Positions 39,266-52,744 are shown, counted from the first letter of the stretch. The stretch: DNA of 64,000 bases from Enterobacter pseudoroggenkampii (GCF_026420145.1 NZ_JAPMLV010000006.1:62001-126000); one strand, 5' to 3'. Notes: generated by a model from the sequence alone, not told the origin. A program made the numbers and translations.

Positions 39266-41953
39266 TTAAGCGATGGTACGCTGAATTTCGATGATCTCGA
39301 ACACTTCGATCATATCGCCAACGCGAACGTCGTTGTAGTTCTTCACACCGATACCACATTCCATGCCGTTACGGACTTCGTTAACGTCATCTTTGAAGCG
39401 GCGCAGGGATTCCAGCTCGCCTTCGTAGATAACCACGTTGTCACGCAGTACGCGGATTGGGTTGTGACGCTTGATGTTACCTTCGGTCACCATACAGCCC
39501 GCGATCGCACCGAATTTCGGTGATTTGAACACGTCACGTACTTCAGCCAGACCGATGATCTGCTGTTTCAGCTCAGGAGACAGCATACCGCTCATCGCGG
39601 CTTTCACTTCGTCGATCAGGTTATAGATGACGGAGTAGTAACGCAGATCCAGGCTTTCGGATTCAATCACCCTACGCGCAGACGCATCCGCACGAACGTT
39701 GAAGCCAACCAGGATAGCGTTAGAGGCAGCAGCCAGGGTAGCGTCGGTTTCGGTGATACCACCTACGCCCGAACCGATGATCTTCACTTTCACTTCGTCG
39801 GTAGACAGTTTCAGCAAGGAGTCGGAGATCGCTTCCACAGAACCCTGAACGTCGGCTTTCAGAACGATGTTCACTTCGTGAACTTCGCCCTCGGTCATGT
39901 TGGCAAACATGTTCTCGAGTTTAGATTTCTGCTGACGAGCCAGTTTAACTTCACGGAATTTGCCCTGACGGTACAGTGCCACTTCACGCGCTTTCTTCTC
40001 GTCACGCACAACGGTCACTTCGTCACCGGCAGCCGGAACACCGGACAGACCCAGGATTTCCACTGGAATGGACGGACCCGCTTCCAGCACTTCCTGACCC
40101 AGTTCGTTACGCATCGCACGAACGCGGCCGTATTCGAAACCGCACAGAACGATATCGCCTTTATGCAGTGTACCTTCACGAACCAGAACGGTAGCAACCG
40201 GGCCACGTCCTTTATCCAGGAAGGATTCGATCACCGCGCCGCTCGCCATACCGTTACGGATGGCTTTCAGCTCCAGAACTTCGGCCTGCAGCAGGATCGC
40301 GTCCAGCAGTTCGTCGATACCGGTACCCGCTTTCGCAGACACGTGTACGAACTGGCTTTCACCGCCCCACTCTTCCGGCAGGATACCGTACTGGGAAAGT
40401 TCGTTTTTAACACGATCGGGATCCGCTTCTGGCTTATCGATCTTGTTCACTGCAACCACAACCGGCACACCGGCTGCTTTCGCGTGCTGGATAGCTTCGA
40501 TGGTCTGCGGCATGACGCCGTCGTCCGCCGCAACAACCAGAACAACGATATCCGTCGCCTGAGCACCACGAGCACGCATAGAGGTAAACGCGGCGTGGCC
40601 CGGGGTATCCAGGAAGGTGATCATACCGTTGTCAGTTTCTACGTGGTATGCACCGATGTGCTGGGTAATCCCACCCGCTTCACCCGAGGCAACCTTAGTA
40701 GAACGAATGTAGTCAAGCAGAGAGGTTTTACCGTGGTCAACGTGACCCATGATGGTCACAACCGGTGCACGCGGTTCAGCCGCAGCGCCAGTATCACGGT
40801 CGCTCATTACTGCTTCTTCCAGCTCGTTTTCACGACGCAGGATAACTTTGTGGCCCATCTCTTCAGCAACCAGCTGTGCGGTTTCCTGATCGATCACCTG
40901 GTTGATGGTCGCCATGGCGCCCAGTTTCATCATCGCTTTGATGACCTGAGAGCCTTTAACCGCCATCTTGTTCGCCAGTTCGCCAACGGTAATGGTTTCG
41001 CCGATCACAACGTCACGGTTAACGGCCTGAGCAGGCTTCTGGAAGCCCTGCTGCAGAGCGGAACCTTTACGCTTGCCGCCTTTACCACCGCGAACAGCCG
41101 CGCGTGCTTCTTCACGGTCAGCTTTGGATTCAGCGTGCTTGTTGCCTTTTTTCGCCGGACGCGCAGCTTTTGCATTACGGCCACGACCACGACCGCCTTC
41201 CACTTCACGGTCGTTATCATCTTCAGCCTGACGCGCATGCTGAGAAGTGGTCACGTGATAGTCGCTGGTGTCTTCAGTCGGCTCAACGGTATTCACACCA
41301 TTCTTCTCGTTTTCTTCTGCCATACGGCGCGCTTCTTCGGCGACGCGGCGAGCTTCTTCTTCCAGCTTACGGCGGGCTTCTTCTTCCGCTTTACGCTTCA
41401 GCTCGGCAGCTTCATTTTCACGGCGGGCTTTTTCAGCCTGGGCGGTTTTGGTCATTTCGTCTGTCTGTTGATTGCTCACTTTGTCTTTTTCCGCAGCGTC
41501 ACGCTTCACTTTATCACTTGCGTCGCGTTTCGCTTTTTCTGCGGCCTCACGTTCAGCTTTTAATTCTGCTTCACGTTTGGCGGCTGCTTCCGCCTCACGC
41601 TGAGCTTGTTCTTCCGCTTCACGCTGTGCCTGCTCTTCCGCGGCAAGGCGTTCTGCCTCTTGCGGATCACGTTTTACAAAGGTGCGCGTCTTGCGGACTT
41701 CAATTTGTACCGATTTGCTTTTGCCACCGGTACCAGGGATGTTTAACGTGCTACGCGTTTTGCGCTGCAGCGTTAACTTGTCAGGCGTAGAACCGTGTTC
41801 ACGGTTCAGGTGCGTTAACAAGGTTTGTTTTTCTTGCGCGGTCACCGAGTCATCAGCGGACTTCGGGATCCCTGCATCAGCAAATTGCTGTACCAGGCGG
41901 TCCACGGAGGTCTGAATCTCAGCAGCCAGCGATTTTACAGTTACATCAGTCAT
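39266..41953 (-). CDS. infB: Translation initiation factor IF-2
   Basis: An 895-residue GTPase that brings initiator tRNA to the 30S subunit. The N-terminal half includes a long charged helix-rich region (residues about 100-225, runs of [20 protein letters not shown]). The G domain has [17 protein letters not shown] and NKID. Domains II to IV follow. E. coli makes shorter IF2-beta forms from internal starts; these may exist here but I did not assign them. It follows nusA by 24 bases. Confidence 0.98.
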   Translation of the reverse strand: MTDVTVKSLAAEIQTSVDRLVQQFADAGIPKSADDSVTAQEKQTLLTHLNREHGSTPDKLTLQRKTRSTLNIPGTGGKSKSVQIEVRKTRTFVKRDPQEAERLAAEEQAQREAEEQAQREAEAAAKREAELKAEREAAEKAKRDASDKVKRDAAEKDKVSNQQTDEMTKTAQAEKARRENEAAELKRKAEEEARRKLEEEARRVAEEARRMAEENEKNGVNTVEPTEDTSDYHVTTSQHARQAEDDNDREVEGGRGRGRNAKAARPAKKGNKHAESKADREEARAAVRGGKGGKRKGSALQQGFQKPAQAVNRDVVIGETITVGELANKMAVKGSQVIKAMMKLGAMATINQVIDQETAQLVAEEMGHKVILRRENELEEAVMSDRDTGAAAEPRAPVVTIMGHVDHGKTSLLDYIRSTKVASGEAGGITQHIGAYHVETDNGMITFLDTPGHAAFTSMRARGAQATDIVVLVVAADDGVMPQTIEAIQHAKAAGVPVVVAVNKIDKPEADPDRVKNELSQYGILPEEWGGESQFVHVSAKAGTGIDELLDAILLQAEVLELKAIRNGMASGAVIESFLDKGRGPVATVLVREGTLHKGDIVLCGFEYGRVRAMRNELGQEVLEAGPSIPVEILGLSGVPAAGDEVTVVRDEKKAREVALYRQGKFREVKLARQQKSKLENMFANMTEGEVHEVNIVLKADVQGSVEAISDSLLKLSTDEVKVKIIGSGVGGITETDATLAAASNAILVGFNVRADASARRVIESESLDLRYYSVIYNLIDEVKAAMSGMLSPELKQQIIGLAEVRDVFKSPKFGAIAGCMVTEGNIKRHNPIRVLRDNVVIYEGELESLRRFKDDVNEVRNGMECGIGVKNYNDVRVGDMIEVFEIIEIQRTIA

Positions 41954-41977
41954 GCTGTTCCTTCCTGCTACAGTTTA

Positions 41978-43480
41978 TTACGCTTCGTCGCCGAACCAGC
42001 AAATATTACGTGCGGCCATGATGAGCTCGCCGGCTTTCTCGTCGGTTAAACCTTCGATATCAGCCAGGTCATCAACGCCTTGCTCAGCGAGATCTTCCAG
42101 CGTACAAACACCACGGGCAGCCAGCTTGAACGCAATCGCACGATCAAGACCTTCCAGATTCAGCAGGTCATCAGCCGGCTTCTTATCGCCAAGGCTTTCT
42201 TCCTGAGCCAGTGCCAGGGTGGTCAGTGCGTTTTTAGCGCGTTCACGCAGGGCTTCAACGGTTGGTTCATCCAGACCGTCAATTTCCAGCAGCTCTTTCA
42301 TTGGCACATAGGCCAGTTCTTCCAGCGTAGAGAAACCTTCTTCAACCAGAACAGTGGCGAAGTCTTCGTCAATATCCAGGTATTTCGTGAAGGTATCGAT
42401 CGCCGCATGGGCTTCAGCCTGATGCTTAGCCTGCAGGTCATCAACGGTCATCACGTTGAGTTCCCAGCCGCTCAGCTGTGACGCCAGGCGTACGTTCTGG
42501 CCGTTACGGCCGATTGCCTGCGCCAGGTTGCCCGCTTCAACAGCGATATCCATGGTGTGTTTGTCTTCGTCAACAACGATAGACGCCACATCAGCTGGAG
42601 CCATTGCGTTGATCACGAACTGCGCCGGGTTGTCATCCCACAGAACGATATCAATACGTTCGCCGCCCAGCTCAGTAGACACTGCCTGGACACGCGCACC
42701 GCGCATACCGACGCAAGCACCGACCGGGTCGATACGCTTGTCGTTGGTTTTCACCGCAATTTTCGCACGGGAGCCCGGATCGCGAGCCGCCGCTTTAATC
42801 TCGATAACTTCTTCACCGATTTCCGGTACTTCGATACGGAACAGTTCTACCAGCATTTCTGGTTTAGAACGGGTCACGAACAGCTGTGCGCCACGCGCTT
42901 CAGGGCGAACGGCGTACAGAACACCGCGAATACGGTCGCCTGGACGGAAGTTTTCACGCGGCAGCATATCTTCACGCAGGATCACGGCTTCAGCGTTACC
43001 CGGCAACCCTTCGGATTTGATCTCCAGGGAGATATTGTCGCGGTTCACTTTCTTCACCACGCCGGTGATGATTTCGCCTTCCTGATCGCGGAACTGATCG
43101 ACAACCAGCGCGCGCTCGGCTTCGCGCACTTTCTGCACGATAACCTGTTTAGCGGTCTGGGTGGTGATACGGTCGAAGGTCACAGATTCAATCTGATCTT
43201 CAACGTAGTCACCCACGTTCAGACTTTCGTCTTCAAAACGGGCGGCTTCCAGGGTGATCTCTTTGGTCGGCTGGGTCACTTCTTCAACGATTACCCAACG
43301 ACGGAATGTATCGAAGTCACCGCTTTTACGATCGATTTCTACGCGAACATCGATCTCTTGTTCGTATTTTTTCTTGGTTGCTGTAGCCAGTGCACTTTCC
43401 AGCGCTTCAAAAATCTTTTCACGCGGCAGTGATTTCTCGTTGGAGACGGCTTCAACAACAGCCAAAATTTCTTTGTTCAT
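41978..43480 (-). CDS. nusA: Transcription elongation/termination factor NusA
   Basis: A 500-residue RNA-polymerase-binding factor for pausing, termination and antitermination. It holds an N-terminal polymerase-binding domain, S1 (about 135-200), two KH domains ([21 protein letters not shown], then [17 protein letters not shown]), and two acidic AR repeats at the C-terminus (about 365-500). Confidence 0.98.
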   Translation of the reverse strand: MNKEILAVVEAVSNEKSLPREKIFEALESALATATKKKYEQEIDVRVEIDRKSGDFDTFRRWVIVEEVTQPTKEITLEAARFEDESLNVGDYVEDQIESVTFDRITTQTAKQVIVQKVREAERALVVDQFRDQEGEIITGVVKKVNRDNISLEIKSEGLPGNAEAVILREDMLPRENFRPGDRIRGVLYAVRPEARGAQLFVTRSKPEMLVELFRIEVPEIGEEVIEIKAAARDPGSRAKIAVKTNDKRIDPVGACVGMRGARVQAVSTELGGERIDIVLWDDNPAQFVINAMAPADVASIVVDEDKHTMDIAVEAGNLAQAIGRNGQNVRLASQLSGWELNVMTVDDLQAKHQAEAHAAIDTFTKYLDIDEDFATVLVEEGFSTLEELAYVPMKELLEIDGLDEPTVEALRERAKNALTTLALAQEESLGDKKPADDLLNLEGLDRAIAFKLAARGVCTLEDLAEQGVDDLADIEGLTDEKAGELIMAARNICWFGDEA

Positions 43481-43508
43481 CGCGGGCTTTTCACCTCAAT
43501 CCAGACTG

Positions 43509-43961
43509 TTAAAAGTGGGGAACCAGGTTCGCCTTCTGGATATTACTCAGCGCGAACACTTCATCTTTGCCTTCGACTGTCACCGTGATCATTTCACCAT
43601 CAACAGCTTTGATAATTCCCTGCCATTTACGGCGGTTCTGTACGGCCATACGCAGAACGAGAGCCACTTCTTCACCGGTAAAGCGCACATAGTGCTCGGC
43701 CGTGAACATCGGGCGATCGAGGCCAGGTGAGGAAACTTCCAGGTTGTACGCAACGGTAATCGGGTCTTCAACATCAAGAACCGCACTCACCTGGTGGCTG
43801 ACATCAGCACAATCATCAACATTGATGCCATCTTCACTATCAATATAGATGCGCAGCGTCGATGTACGGCCGCGAACGAATTCGATGCCGACCAGTTCGT
43901 AGCCCAGTGCTTCGACCGGTGCAGTAATCATCTCTGTTAATTTTTGCTCTAATGTGGACAA
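43509..43961 (-). CDS. rimP: Ribosome maturation factor RimP
   Basis: A 150-residue protein needed for 30S maturation, nearly identical with E. coli RimP ([40 protein letters not shown]). I place the start at the TTG at 43961, with GGGTGGG just upstream; this gives the E. coli length. An ATG at 43973 is an alternative that would add four residues. It is the first protein gene behind metY. Confidence 0.93.
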   Translation of the reverse strand: MSTLEQKLTEMITAPVEALGYELVGIEFVRGRTSTLRIYIDSEDGINVDDCADVSHQVSAVLDVEDPITVAYNLEVSSPGLDRPMFTAEHYVRFTGEEVALVLRMAVQNRRKWQGIIKAVDGEMITVTVEGKDEVFALSNIQKANLVPHF

Positions 43962-43978
43962 GCCCACCCCCAAGACAT

Positions 43979-44046
43979 AAAAAAAGGGCGTAAAGCCCAG
44001 TTATTCTGTAGTCAGATAACAAAAAACCCCGATAAATCGGGGCTTT
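43979..44046 (-). terminator. Tandem attenuator hairpins between metY and rimP
   Basis: Two minus-strand hairpins lie in the leader. CCCCGATTTATCGGGG is followed by TTTTTTG (44042-44021), then GGGC-TTTAC-GCCC is followed by a run of T (43998-43979). The first ends most metY transcripts; readthrough is needed to express rimP-nusA-infB. Confidence 0.8.
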
Positions 44047-44168
44047 AGATAACTGAACCCTATAGCCACAACTGTGGCCTGGAGCACTTTCCGAAAGAAT
44101 TTTTTCAAATCCAGCTACGAAGGCTCTAAGTCTTCACAGTATATTTGAAAAAGAACTTTATGGGAAAG

Positions 44169-44245
<77 letters not shown>

Positions 44246-44260
44246 CCTGAAACGTGGCAA

Positions 44261-44289
44261 ATTCTACGCGTTTTGGACAGAATTTGCAA
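44261..44289 (-). promoter_or_regulatory. metY promoter
   Basis: TTGCAA (44289-44284), a 17-base spacer and TAGAAT (44266-44261) form a good sigma-70 promoter 16 bases ahead of the mature tRNA 5' end. Confidence 0.75.
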
Positions 44290-44444
44290 ATAATGCTGGG
44301 ATTTGGTACCGAAGACGGGACGTAAAATCGGCGTTTAGTATATTGATAGTTGACCCCACCTGTCAAGGCGACTTCCGCCAGATCGATCAGACCAAAATTA
44401 TTACAAAAAACGCATGACTCTCTTCCGGTCTTCGCCAAAAGATG

Positions 44445-44483
44445 ATTAAATGAATACTCACTTATTTTGCATAAAAATGCACA
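44445..44483. promoter_or_regulatory. Two ArgR boxes upstream of argG
   Basis: TAAATgaatACTCA (core 44447-44460) and TGCATaaaaATGCA (core 44468-44481) both resemble the ARG-box core TGAATwwwwATTCA. As 18-base boxes they are separated by three bases, the spacing ArgR hexamers need. They should repress argG when arginine is plentiful. Confidence 0.8.
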
Positions 44484-44505
44484 AGAGAGCGAAAGCGGTC
44501 TCTAA

Positions 44506-45879
<1,374 letters not shown>

Positions 45880-45896
45880 TCGCTGATGTAGCATGC

Positions 45897-45924
45897 AAAA
45901 GGCGTCCTGGGGACGCCTTTTTTA
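45897..45924 (+). terminator. Terminator after argG
   Basis: AAAGGCGTCC-TG-GGGACGCCTTTTTTATT: an 8 to 10 base-pair stem with a T-run on the plus strand. Confidence 0.9.
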
Positions 45925-45935
45925 TTTGGACTTTT

Positions 45936-45966
45936 GTAGGGCGGGTAAGCGCAGCGCCACCCGCCA
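45936..45966. repeat. REP-like palindrome
   Basis: TAGGGCGGGTAAGCGCAGCG then CCACCCGCC, a close copy of the elements at about 275 and 23126. Confidence 0.65.
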
Positions 45967-45993
45967 TTTTGCCCGCTACCACAATATACAGAC

Positions 45994-46020
45994 GAAAAAA
46001 AAGACGTCTTTCGACGTCTT
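45994..46020 (-). terminator. Terminator after leuU
   Basis: On the minus strand AAGACGTC-GAAA-GACGTCTT is followed by TTTTTTCGTC. It ends the ftsH-to-leuU transcription unit. Confidence 0.85.
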
Positions 46021-46033
46021 TCTTCTGGAATAT

Positions 46034-46120
46034 TGGTACCGAGGATGGGACTCGAACCCACAAGCCCGTTAGGGCACTACCACCTCAAGGTAGCGTGTCT
46101 ACCAATTCCACCACCTCGGT
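46034..46120 (-). tRNA. leuU: tRNA-Leu (GAG)
   Basis: An 87-nt class II tRNA with a long variable arm (GTGCCCTAACGGGCTTGT). The anticodon stem-loop CTACCTTGAGGTGGTAG has anticodon GAG; the T-loop is TTCGAGT and CCA is encoded. The acceptor stem pairs ACCGAGG with CCTCGGT. It lies nine bases downstream of secG, as in E. coli. Confidence 0.97.
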
Positions 46121-46129
46121 ACAGAATAC

Positions 46130-46462
46130 TTAGTGCGGGATATCGCTGGTTGGCTTAGCCGGTGCAGCTGGCTGAGTCTGCTCAGTTTTCGCTGGCGCGC
46201 TCAGGTTTTCCCACTCGCTTCCTTTGCTGGTCTTATTGCTGTTGATATTGCCAAGCACCAGACTGATGATGAAGAACAGCGTAGCCAGAATCGCCGTTGT
46301 GCGGGTCATGAAGTTCGCAGAACCACTTGAACCGAACAGCGTACCGGAAGCGCCTGCTCCGAAGGAGGCTCCCATATCAGCGCCTTTACCTTGCTGCAGC
46401 ATAATCAGCGCTACGAGAGCGATGGCTACAATAAGGAAAACAACTAAAAGAGCTTCGTACAT
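46130..46462 (-). CDS. secG: Protein translocase subunit SecG
   Basis: A 110-residue inner-membrane protein with two helices (residues 2-20 and about 52-72) joined by the conserved GKGADMGASFGAGASGTLFG loop. It completes the SecYEG channel. The start at 46462 gives the standard MYEALLVVF. Confidence 0.97.
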   Translation of the reverse strand: MYEALLVVFLIVAIALVALIMLQQGKGADMGASFGAGASGTLFGSSGSANFMTRTTAILATLFFIISLVLGNINSNKTSKGSEWENLSAPAKTEQTQPAAPAKPTSDIPH

Positions 46463-46642
46463 AATCAACCTGTTCCTTGCGGATTTGCCGCATACCAATG
46501 CTTCGACCAATTAGCAGGATTTTTGTTTCCCACTGAAGCGGGTGTGAATACTAACCAAAGCGAATCACCTTCGCAAGGGCATTTTCGACGCATTGTATCA
46601 ACTGCGGAAAAAAACAGCAAAAAGCCATGAATTGCTTAAAAC

Positions 46643-46668
46643 AAAGGCGGCAAACGCCGCCTTTTTAA
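46643..46668 (-). terminator. Terminator between glmM and secG
   Basis: On the minus strand AAGGCGGCG-TTTG-CCGCCTT, flanked by A- and T-rich bases, forms a stem after glmM. The T-run is short, so partial readthrough to secG is plausible. Confidence 0.65.
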
Positions 46669-46685
46669 ACATTTAGCGTGCAAGA

Positions 46686-48023
46686 TTATGCAGCTTTCAC
46701 AGCATCCGCAATACGGTGCGCAAATTCGGTGACCTGCGCTTCGTCTTCGCCTTCCACCATCACGCGGATCAGCGGTTCGGTACCGGACTTACGCAGCAGC
46801 ACGCGTCCACGGCTGCCCAGAGCCGCTTCAACATCAGCCATCACCGCTTTGACGTTCTCATTTTCCAGCGGATCGCCTTTGCCAGCAGTAAAGCGCACGT
46901 TCACCAGGATCTGTGGGAACATTTTCATTCCGCTGCACAGATCGTGCAGGCTCATATGGTTGCGCGCCATCGCGGCAACCACCTGCAGCGCGGCCACGAT
47001 ACCGTCACCGGTGGTGGTTTTGTCGAGCAGGATGACGTGACCCGAGTTTTCTGCACCGATGCGCCAGCCCTTCTCCTGCAGTTTTTCCAGCACGTAGCGG
47101 TCACCCACTTTCGCGCGCACGAACGGAATACCGAGCTGTTTCAGCGCCAGTTCCAGGCCCATGTTACTCATCAGCGTACCTACCGCACCGCCGCGCAGCT
47201 GGCCCTGACGCAGACCTTCACGTGCAATGATGTAGAGGATCTGATCGCCGTCGACCTTGTTACCTTCGTGGTCGACCATGATCACGCGGTCACCGTCGCC
47301 GTCCAGCGCAATACCGAGATCGGCTTTCTCCGCCAGAACACGCGCCTGCAGGGCACGAACGTCAGTTGCCCCCACCTGCTCGTTAATGTTCAGACCATCC
47401 GGCTCGCAGCCGATGGCGATCACTTTCGCACCCAGTTCGCGGAAAACATTTGGGGCGATGTGGTAGGTCGCACCGTTCGCACAGTCCACCACAATTTTCA
47501 GATGAGCCAGGCTCAGCTCATTCGGGAAGGTACCTTTACAGAATTCGATGTAACGCCCCGCCGCATCGACGATACGGTTCGCTTTACCCAGCTCTGCGGA
47601 ATCAACACAGGTGATCTCTTTTTCCATTTCGGCTTCAATCGCCTCTTCCACGTCATCCGGCAGCTTGGTGCCGTCAATGGAGAAGAATTTAATGCCGTTG
47701 TCGTAGAACGGGTTGTGAGAAGCCGAGATGACAATCCCCGCTTCCGCACGGAAGGTGCGCGTCAGATACGCGACTGCAGGCGTTGGCATTGGGCCCGTAA
47801 AGGAGGCGGACAGTCCGGCAGCTGCCAGACCCGCTTCAAGCGCGGACTCCAGCATATAGCCCGAAATACGGGTGTCTTTACCGATGATAATTTTACGTGA
47901 ACCATGACGCGCCAGTACCTTGCCAGCAGCCCAGCCGAGCTTCAGGACAAAATCAGGGGTGATGGGAGCATCGCCTACACGCCCACGGATACCGTCGGTA
48001 CCAAAATATTTACGATTACTCAT
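46686..48023 (-). CDS. glmM: Phosphoglucosamine mutase
   Basis: A 445-residue enzyme converting glucosamine-6-phosphate to glucosamine-1-phosphate for cell-wall and LPS precursors. The phosphoserine is S102 in [16 protein letters not shown], and the metal loop is DGDGDR. Start at 48023 gives [14 protein letters not shown]; the ORF overlaps the folP 3' end by eight bases. Confidence 0.97.
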   Translation of the reverse strand: MSNRKYFGTDGIRGRVGDAPITPDFVLKLGWAAGKVLARHGSRKIIIGKDTRISGYMLESALEAGLAAAGLSASFTGPMPTPAVAYLTRTFRAEAGIVISASHNPFYDNGIKFFSIDGTKLPDDVEEAIEAEMEKEITCVDSAELGKANRIVDAAGRYIEFCKGTFPNELSLAHLKIVVDCANGATYHIAPNVFRELGAKVIAIGCEPDGLNINEQVGATDVRALQARVLAEKADLGIALDGDGDRVIMVDHEGNKVDGDQILYIIAREGLRQGQLRGGAVGTLMSNMGLELALKQLGIPFVRAKVGDRYVLEKLQEKGWRIGAENSGHVILLDKTTTGDGIVAALQVVAAMARNHMSLHDLCSGMKMFPQILVNVRFTAGKGDPLENENVKAVMADVEAALGSRGRVLLRKSGTEPLIRVMVEGEDEAQVTEFAHRIADAVKAA

Positions 48024-48864
48024 AGCGTTTGTTTTCCTTCGCTGCCAGTGTGGCTTCCACCACACGCATGGCTTCTACTGTTTCTTTGACGTCATGGACA
48101 CGAATAATGTGCGCACCCTGCATCGCCGCAATCACTGCGCAGGCCAGGCTGCCGCTCAGGCGTTCGCTCGGCCCCACGTTCAGCAACTGCCCAATCATCG
48201 ACTTTCTCGACATCCCCACCAGTAACGGCAGGCCAAAATGATGGAATTCCGACAGGCGCGCAAGCAACGCATAATTGTGTGAGAGATTTTTACCGAAACC
48301 GAACCCCGGGTCGAGCAGCAATTTCTCTTTTGGGATACCTGCACGTTCACAGCGTGCAATATGCTCAATAAAGAAGCGATACACGTCGGCAAAGACATCG
48401 TCATACTTCGGTGCTTCCTGCATGGTTTTCGGTTGGCCCTGCATGTGCATCAGGCATACCGGTAACCCCGTCTCTGCCGCGGCTTCAAGTGCGCCAGGCT
48501 CGGTGAGTGAGCGAATATCATTAATAATGTGAGCGCCCACTCTCGCCACTTCACGAATCACTTCGGGTTTGGAGGTATCAACGGAAATCCATACTTCAAA
48601 CCGCTGTGCAATCGCTTCAACCACCGGCACAACGCGCGCCAGTTCTTCTTCCACAGACACGTCCGCCGCACCAGGACGCGTCGATTCGCCGCCGACGTCA
48701 ATGATGGTGGCACCCGCATTAATCATTAAATTCGCGTGCTTAACCGCCTCGATAAGCGTGTTGTGCGTGCCGCCGTCAGAGAAGGAGTCAGGGGTAACAT
48801 TCAGGATCCCCATCACATGGGGATGTGAAAGATCGAGATGCGAGTCCTGAGCGAATAATTTCAT
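48016..48864 (-). CDS. folP: Dihydropteroate synthase
   Basis: A 282-residue TIM-barrel enzyme of folate synthesis, the target of sulphonamides. Signatures are [14 protein letters not shown] and [13 protein letters not shown]. Length equals E. coli FolP from the start at 48864. No resistance insertion is seen in the signature loops. Confidence 0.97.
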   Translation of the reverse strand: MKLFAQDSHLDLSHPHVMGILNVTPDSFSDGGTHNTLIEAVKHANLMINAGATIIDVGGESTRPGAADVSVEEELARVVPVVEAIAQRFEVWISVDTSKPEVIREVARVGAHIINDIRSLTEPGALEAAAETGLPVCLMHMQGQPKTMQEAPKYDDVFADVYRFFIEHIARCERAGIPKEKLLLDPGFGFGKNLSHNYALLARLSEFHHFGLPLLVGMSRKSMIGQLLNVGPSERLSGSLACAVIAAMQGAHIIRVHDVKETVEAMRVVEATLAAKENKRYE

Positions 48865-48902
48865 GGCGAAATCCCTGATATCTATATGGTTAAACAGAAA
48901 TG

Positions 48903-48932
48903 AAAAACCCCGGAGCAAGCTCCAGGGTTTGA
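48903..48932 (-). terminator. Hairpin between ftsH and folP
   Basis: On the minus strand AAACCCTGGAGC-TT-GCTCCGGGGTTTTTC forms a stem with one mismatch and a T-run. It lies within the ftsH-folP-glmM order and would give partial termination. Confidence 0.75.
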
Positions 48933-48962
48933 GGTACAGACAAACGCGTCAACAGCAGTAAC

Positions 48963-50897
48963 TTACTTATCGCCCAACTGTTCTGACATGGTGTTGCCCG
49001 GGTTTGGCGTACGCGGTTCATCAACCGGACGCGGCGCACGCGGGGTGCCATTGTTGTCAGAATTATTGGAAGCGCCTGGGTCTTCCCAGCCTGCTGGCGG
49101 ACGCACTTCACGGCGCGCCATCAGGTCGTCAATCTGCGGTGCATCGATGGTCTCATACTTCATGAGCGCATCTTTCATCGAATGCAGGATGTCCATATTG
49201 TCGTTCAGGATCTGGCGAGCACGTGCATAGTTACGCTCTACCAGAGATTTTACTTCCTGGTCGATGATACGTGCCGTCTCATCGGACATATGTTTCGCTT
49301 TCGCCACAGAACGGCCCAGGAAGACTTCACCCTCTTCCTCTGCATACAGCAGTGGACCGAGTTTGTCGGAGAAGCCCCACTGCGTCACCATGTTACGCGC
49401 CAGGTTGGTCGCGACTTTGATGTCGTTGGACGCACCGGTAGAAACATGTTCCACACCGTAGATAATCTCTTCTGCCAGGCGACCACCGTAGAGGGTAGAA
49501 ATCTGACTTTCCAGTTTCTGACGGCTGGCGCTGATCGCGTCGCCTTCAGGCAGGAAGAAGGTCACACCCAGCGCACGACCGCGCGGAATAATCGTCACTT
49601 TATGCACCGGATCGTGTTCCGGTACGAGGCGACCAATAATCGCGTGACCCGCTTCGTGGTATGCCGTGGACTCTTTCTGCGCTTCCGTCATCACCATGGA
49701 GCGACGTTCCGCACCCATCATGATTTTGTCTTTCGCTTTCTCGAACTCCACCATGGACACCACGCGCTTGTTACCGCGAGCGGCAAACAAAGCTGCTTCG
49801 TTGACCAGGTTAGCCAGGTCCGCACCGGAGAAGCCAGGAGTACCGCGCGCAATGATTGCCGCGTCGATATCTGGTGCCAGCGGTACGCGACGCATGTGAA
49901 CTTTCAGAATCTGTTCACGACCGCGAACGTCCGGCAGACCCACAACAACCTGACGGTCGAAACGGCCTGGACGCAGCAGCGCAGGGTCAAGTACGTCCGG
50001 ACGGTTAGTCGCCGCGATAACGATGATACCTTCGTTACCTTCGAAACCGTCCATCTCAACCAGCATCTGGTTCAGCGTCTGTTCACGTTCATCATGACCA
50101 CCGCCCAGACCTGCGCCACGCTGGCGGCCTACGGCGTCGATTTCATCGATGAAGATAATGCACGGTGCTGCCTTCTTGGCCTGCTCGAACATGTCACGCA
50201 CACGAGATGCACCGACACCCACGAACATTTCAACGAAGTCAGAACCTGAAATAGTAAAGAACGGCACCTTCGCTTCGCCCGCAATGGCTTTCGCCAGCAG
50301 GGTTTTACCGGTACCCGGAGGGCCAACCATCAGCACGCCTTTCGGGATCTTACCGCCCAGCTTCTGGAAACGGCTCGGTTCACGCAGGTATTCAACCAGT
50401 TCGCCGACCTCTTCTTTCGCTTCGTCACACCCGGCAACGTCTGCAAAAGTGGTCTTGATCTGATCTTCCGTTAACATACGCGCCTTGCTCTTACCGAACG
50501 ACATGGCACCTTTGCCACCGCCGCCCTGCATCTGGCGCATAAAGAAGATCCAGACGCCGATAAGAAGCAGCATCGGGAACCAGGAAATGAAGATAGAAGC
50601 CAGCAGGCTTGGTTCTTCTGGCGGCTCGCCAACTACCTTGACGTTTTTGGTCAGAAGGTTATCAAGCAGCTTAGGATCGTTCACCGGGATGTAAGTCGTG
50701 TAACGGTTACTATCTTTCTTGGTAACGTTGATCTCACGTCCGTTGATACGCGCTTCGCGAACCTGGTCCTGATTGACCTCCTGCAGGAAGGTAGAATAAT
50801 CCACCTTGCGGCCATTCGACTCGCTGGGCCCAAAGCTCTGGAATACTGACATCAGCACAACGGCAATGACCAGCCAGAGTATTAGGTTTTTCGCCAT
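48963..50897 (-). CDS. ftsH: ATP-dependent zinc metalloprotease FtsH
   Basis: A 644-residue membrane-bound hexameric AAA protease that degrades LpxC, sigma-32 and misfolded membrane proteins. Two helices (about 5-20 and 97-117) flank a periplasmic domain. The AAA module has GPPGTGKT and IFIDEID, and the protease site is HEAGH. I use the ATG at 50897; a TTG nine bases upstream would give three more residues. Close to identical with E. coli. Confidence 0.98.
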   Translation of the reverse strand: MAKNLILWLVIAVVLMSVFQSFGPSESNGRKVDYSTFLQEVNQDQVREARINGREINVTKKDSNRYTTYIPVNDPKLLDNLLTKNVKVVGEPPEEPSLLASIFISWFPMLLLIGVWIFFMRQMQGGGGKGAMSFGKSKARMLTEDQIKTTFADVAGCDEAKEEVGELVEYLREPSRFQKLGGKIPKGVLMVGPPGTGKTLLAKAIAGEAKVPFFTISGSDFVEMFVGVGASRVRDMFEQAKKAAPCIIFIDEIDAVGRQRGAGLGGGHDEREQTLNQMLVEMDGFEGNEGIIVIAATNRPDVLDPALLRPGRFDRQVVVGLPDVRGREQILKVHMRRVPLAPDIDAAIIARGTPGFSGADLANLVNEAALFAARGNKRVVSMVEFEKAKDKIMMGAERRSMVMTEAQKESTAYHEAGHAIIGRLVPEHDPVHKVTIIPRGRALGVTFFLPEGDAISASRQKLESQISTLYGGRLAEEIIYGVEHVSTGASNDIKVATNLARNMVTQWGFSDKLGPLLYAEEEGEVFLGRSVAKAKHMSDETARIIDQEVKSLVERNYARARQILNDNMDILHSMKDALMKYETIDAPQIDDLMARREVRPPAGWEDPGASNNSDNNGTPRAPRPVDEPRTPNPGNTMSEQLGDK

Positions 50898-50999
50898 GTC
50901 ACTCAAGGGATTAACCTCATATTACAACTGTGTTAAAAACAGCGTCAGGATACTCTATATCCAGTTTCATTCAAACTTTCGTCTGAAATCTCCCGGTTA

Positions 51000-51626
51000 T
51001 CATTTTCGCCCGGTCGCTACAATATACACTTCACGGGAACGGGCCCGGGAAGAGTCCGGCTTACGAACTTTGACCTTCGCAAACAGGGAGCGAATTTCCT
51101 TAAGATACTCCTCGAAACCTTCGCCCTGAAACACCTTCACAACAAAACTACCACCAGGCGCTAGTACATCACGACACATTTCTAACGCTAGCTCCACCAG
51201 ATACATGGCGCGGGGGATATCCACCGCCGGTGTTCCGCACATATTTGGTGCCATATCTGACATGACAACCTGGACCTTACTGTCACCTACACGATCAAGT
51301 AACGCTTTCAGCACTAATTCATCACGAAAGTCGCCCTGAAGGAAGTCGACACCGACGATGGGATCCATTGGTAAAAGATCGCACGCGATGATTCGGCCCG
51401 TTCCGCCGATCTGCGTGACCGCATACTGGGACCATCCGCCAGGTGCCGCACCGAGGTCAACAACCGTCATCCCCGGCTTAAAAAGTTTGTCACTTTGCTG
51501 TATTTCATCAAGTTTAAACCAGGCACGGGAACGCAACCCCTTTTTCTGTGCCTGTTGAACATATTTATCGCTAAAGTGTTCCTGGAGCCAGCGGCTGGAG
51601 CTGGCAGAACGCTTTTTACCTGTCAT
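51000..51626 (-). CDS. rlmE: 23S rRNA 2'-O-ribose U2552 methyltransferase
   Basis: A 208-residue heat-shock methyltransferase (RrmJ/FtsJ) that modifies U2552 in the A-loop of the 50S subunit. K38 of the K-D-K-E tetrad sits in AWFKLDEIQ; the SAM motif is [21 protein letters not shown] carries the aspartate. It is upstream of ftsH on the same strand, as in E. coli. Confidence 0.97.
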   Translation of the reverse strand: MTGKKRSASSSRWLQEHFSDKYVQQAQKKGLRSRAWFKLDEIQQSDKLFKPGMTVVDLGAAPGGWSQYAVTQIGGTGRIIACDLLPMDPIVGVDFLQGDFRDELVLKALLDRVGDSKVQVVMSDMAPNMCGTPAVDIPRAMYLVELALEMCRDVLAPGGSFVVKVFQGEGFEEYLKEIRSLFAKVKVRKPDSSRARSREVYIVATGRK

Positions 51627-51753
51627 TTAACATTTCCGTCCTGGTTCATCGTTGCTTGCCTGTGACGTAAATTTCTACGCAGCTATTTGGCGATATAAGG
51701 GAGATGGCGGTAGAATGAACCGTTTTCAATCCCAACGTAAGCAAAAATATACG

Positions 51754-52047
51754 ATGAATCTGAGTACTAAACAAAAACAGCACCTTAAAGGTCTGGCACA
51801 TCCGCTCAAGCCTGTAGTGATGCTTGGCAACAATGGTTTGACCGAAGGGGTGCTTGCCGAGATTGAACAAGCGCTGGAACACCACGAGCTGATCAAGGTG
51901 AAAATCGCCTCTGAAGACAGAGACACTAAAAACCTGATCGTGGAAGCCATCGTGCGCGAAACCGGCGCCTGTAATGTACAGGTCATCGGTAAAACGCTGG
52001 TGCTCTACCGCCCGTCTAAAGAGCGTAAAATCTCGCTGCCACGTTAA
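51754..52047 (+). CDS. yhbY: CRS1/YhbY-domain ribosome assembly protein
   Basis: A 97-residue KH-like RNA-binding protein that associates with pre-50S particles (GLAHPLKPVVMLGNNGLTEG, LIKVKIASEDRDT). The start at 51754 gives the E. coli length and N-terminus MNLSTKQKQ. Divergent from rlmE. Confidence 0.95.
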   Translation: MNLSTKQKQHLKGLAHPLKPVVMLGNNGLTEGVLAEIEQALEHHELIKVKIASEDRDTKNLIVEAIVRETGACNVQVIGKTLVLYRPSKERKISLPR

Positions 52048-52133
52048 GGATATCCTGAATTAAACACATTTTCTGTGTGAAACGAGGGATTTCTGTCAGC
52101 AGGCGAGCAAAATGCCATGCTCCTTGAGTTGAT

Positions 52134-52160
52134 AAAAGGCCGCTACGCGGCCTTTTTCTT
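52134..52160. terminator. Bidirectional terminator between yhbY and greA
   Basis: AAAAGGCCGC-TAC-GCGGCCTTTTTC forms a strong stem with A- and T-runs on both sides, serving the convergent yhbY and greA. Confidence 0.88.
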
Positions 52161-52198
52161 TTCTTTACAATGTATCAACATCTTAGTAGAGAAGCGAA

Positions 52199-52675
52199 TT
52201 ACAGGTATTCAACCTTAATAATTTCGTATTCTACTTCACCGCCAGGGGTGCGGATGGTGACAACATCGTCCTGCTCTTTGCCAATCAGGCCGCGAGCAAT
52301 CGGCGAGTTCACCGAAATCAGGTTCTGTTTGAAATCAGCTTCATCATCACCCACGATGCGATAGGTCTGCTCTTCGTCGTTGTCCAGGTTCAGCACGGTC
52401 ACGGTAGAACCAAAGATCACACGCCCGTTGTTAGGCATTTTGGTGATGTCGATAACCTGTGCATTGGACAGTTTTGCTTCGATATCTTTAATACGCCCTT
52501 CACAGAAGCCCTGCTGCTCACGCGCGGCGTGGTATTCAGCATTCTCTTTCAGGTCGCCATGCTCGCGCGCATCCGCGATAGCGGCGATGATTTCAGGACG
52601 ACGCACGGATTTCAGGAAATCCAGCTCTTCGCGCAGTTTTTCGGCACCACGTAAGGTCATCGGAATAGCTTGCAT
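52199..52675 (-). CDS. greA: Transcription elongation factor GreA
   Basis: A 158-residue factor that rescues backtracked RNA polymerase by stimulating transcript cleavage. The N-terminal coiled coil has the conserved tip acids in [20 protein letters not shown], and the C-terminal globular domain ends [17 protein letters not shown]. Divergent from dacB. The leader carries a GraL-type terminator. Confidence 0.97.
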   Translation of the reverse strand: MQAIPMTLRGAEKLREELDFLKSVRRPEIIAAIADAREHGDLKENAEYHAAREQQGFCEGRIKDIEAKLSNAQVIDITKMPNNGRVIFGSTVTVLNLDNDEEQTYRIVGDDEADFKQNLISVNSPIARGLIGKEQDDVVTIRTPGGEVEYEIIKVEYL

Positions 52676-52744
52676 TTGTTATACCTCTTAAACATTCCTG
52701 TTGGGAGCAGTGTTCCCTGCTCCTGCCCCCCTAAGCGGGCAAGA

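Noticed and set aside
39878..41563. Long open frame (561 codons) antisense to infB
   Set aside because: A shadow of the highly biased infB coding sequence, rich in His/Phe/Thr from antisense reading.
44451..44464. ArgR box read as TGAATactcACTTA
   Set aside because: The box shifted four bases left (44447-44460) gives a better palindrome and the correct three-base gap to the second box.
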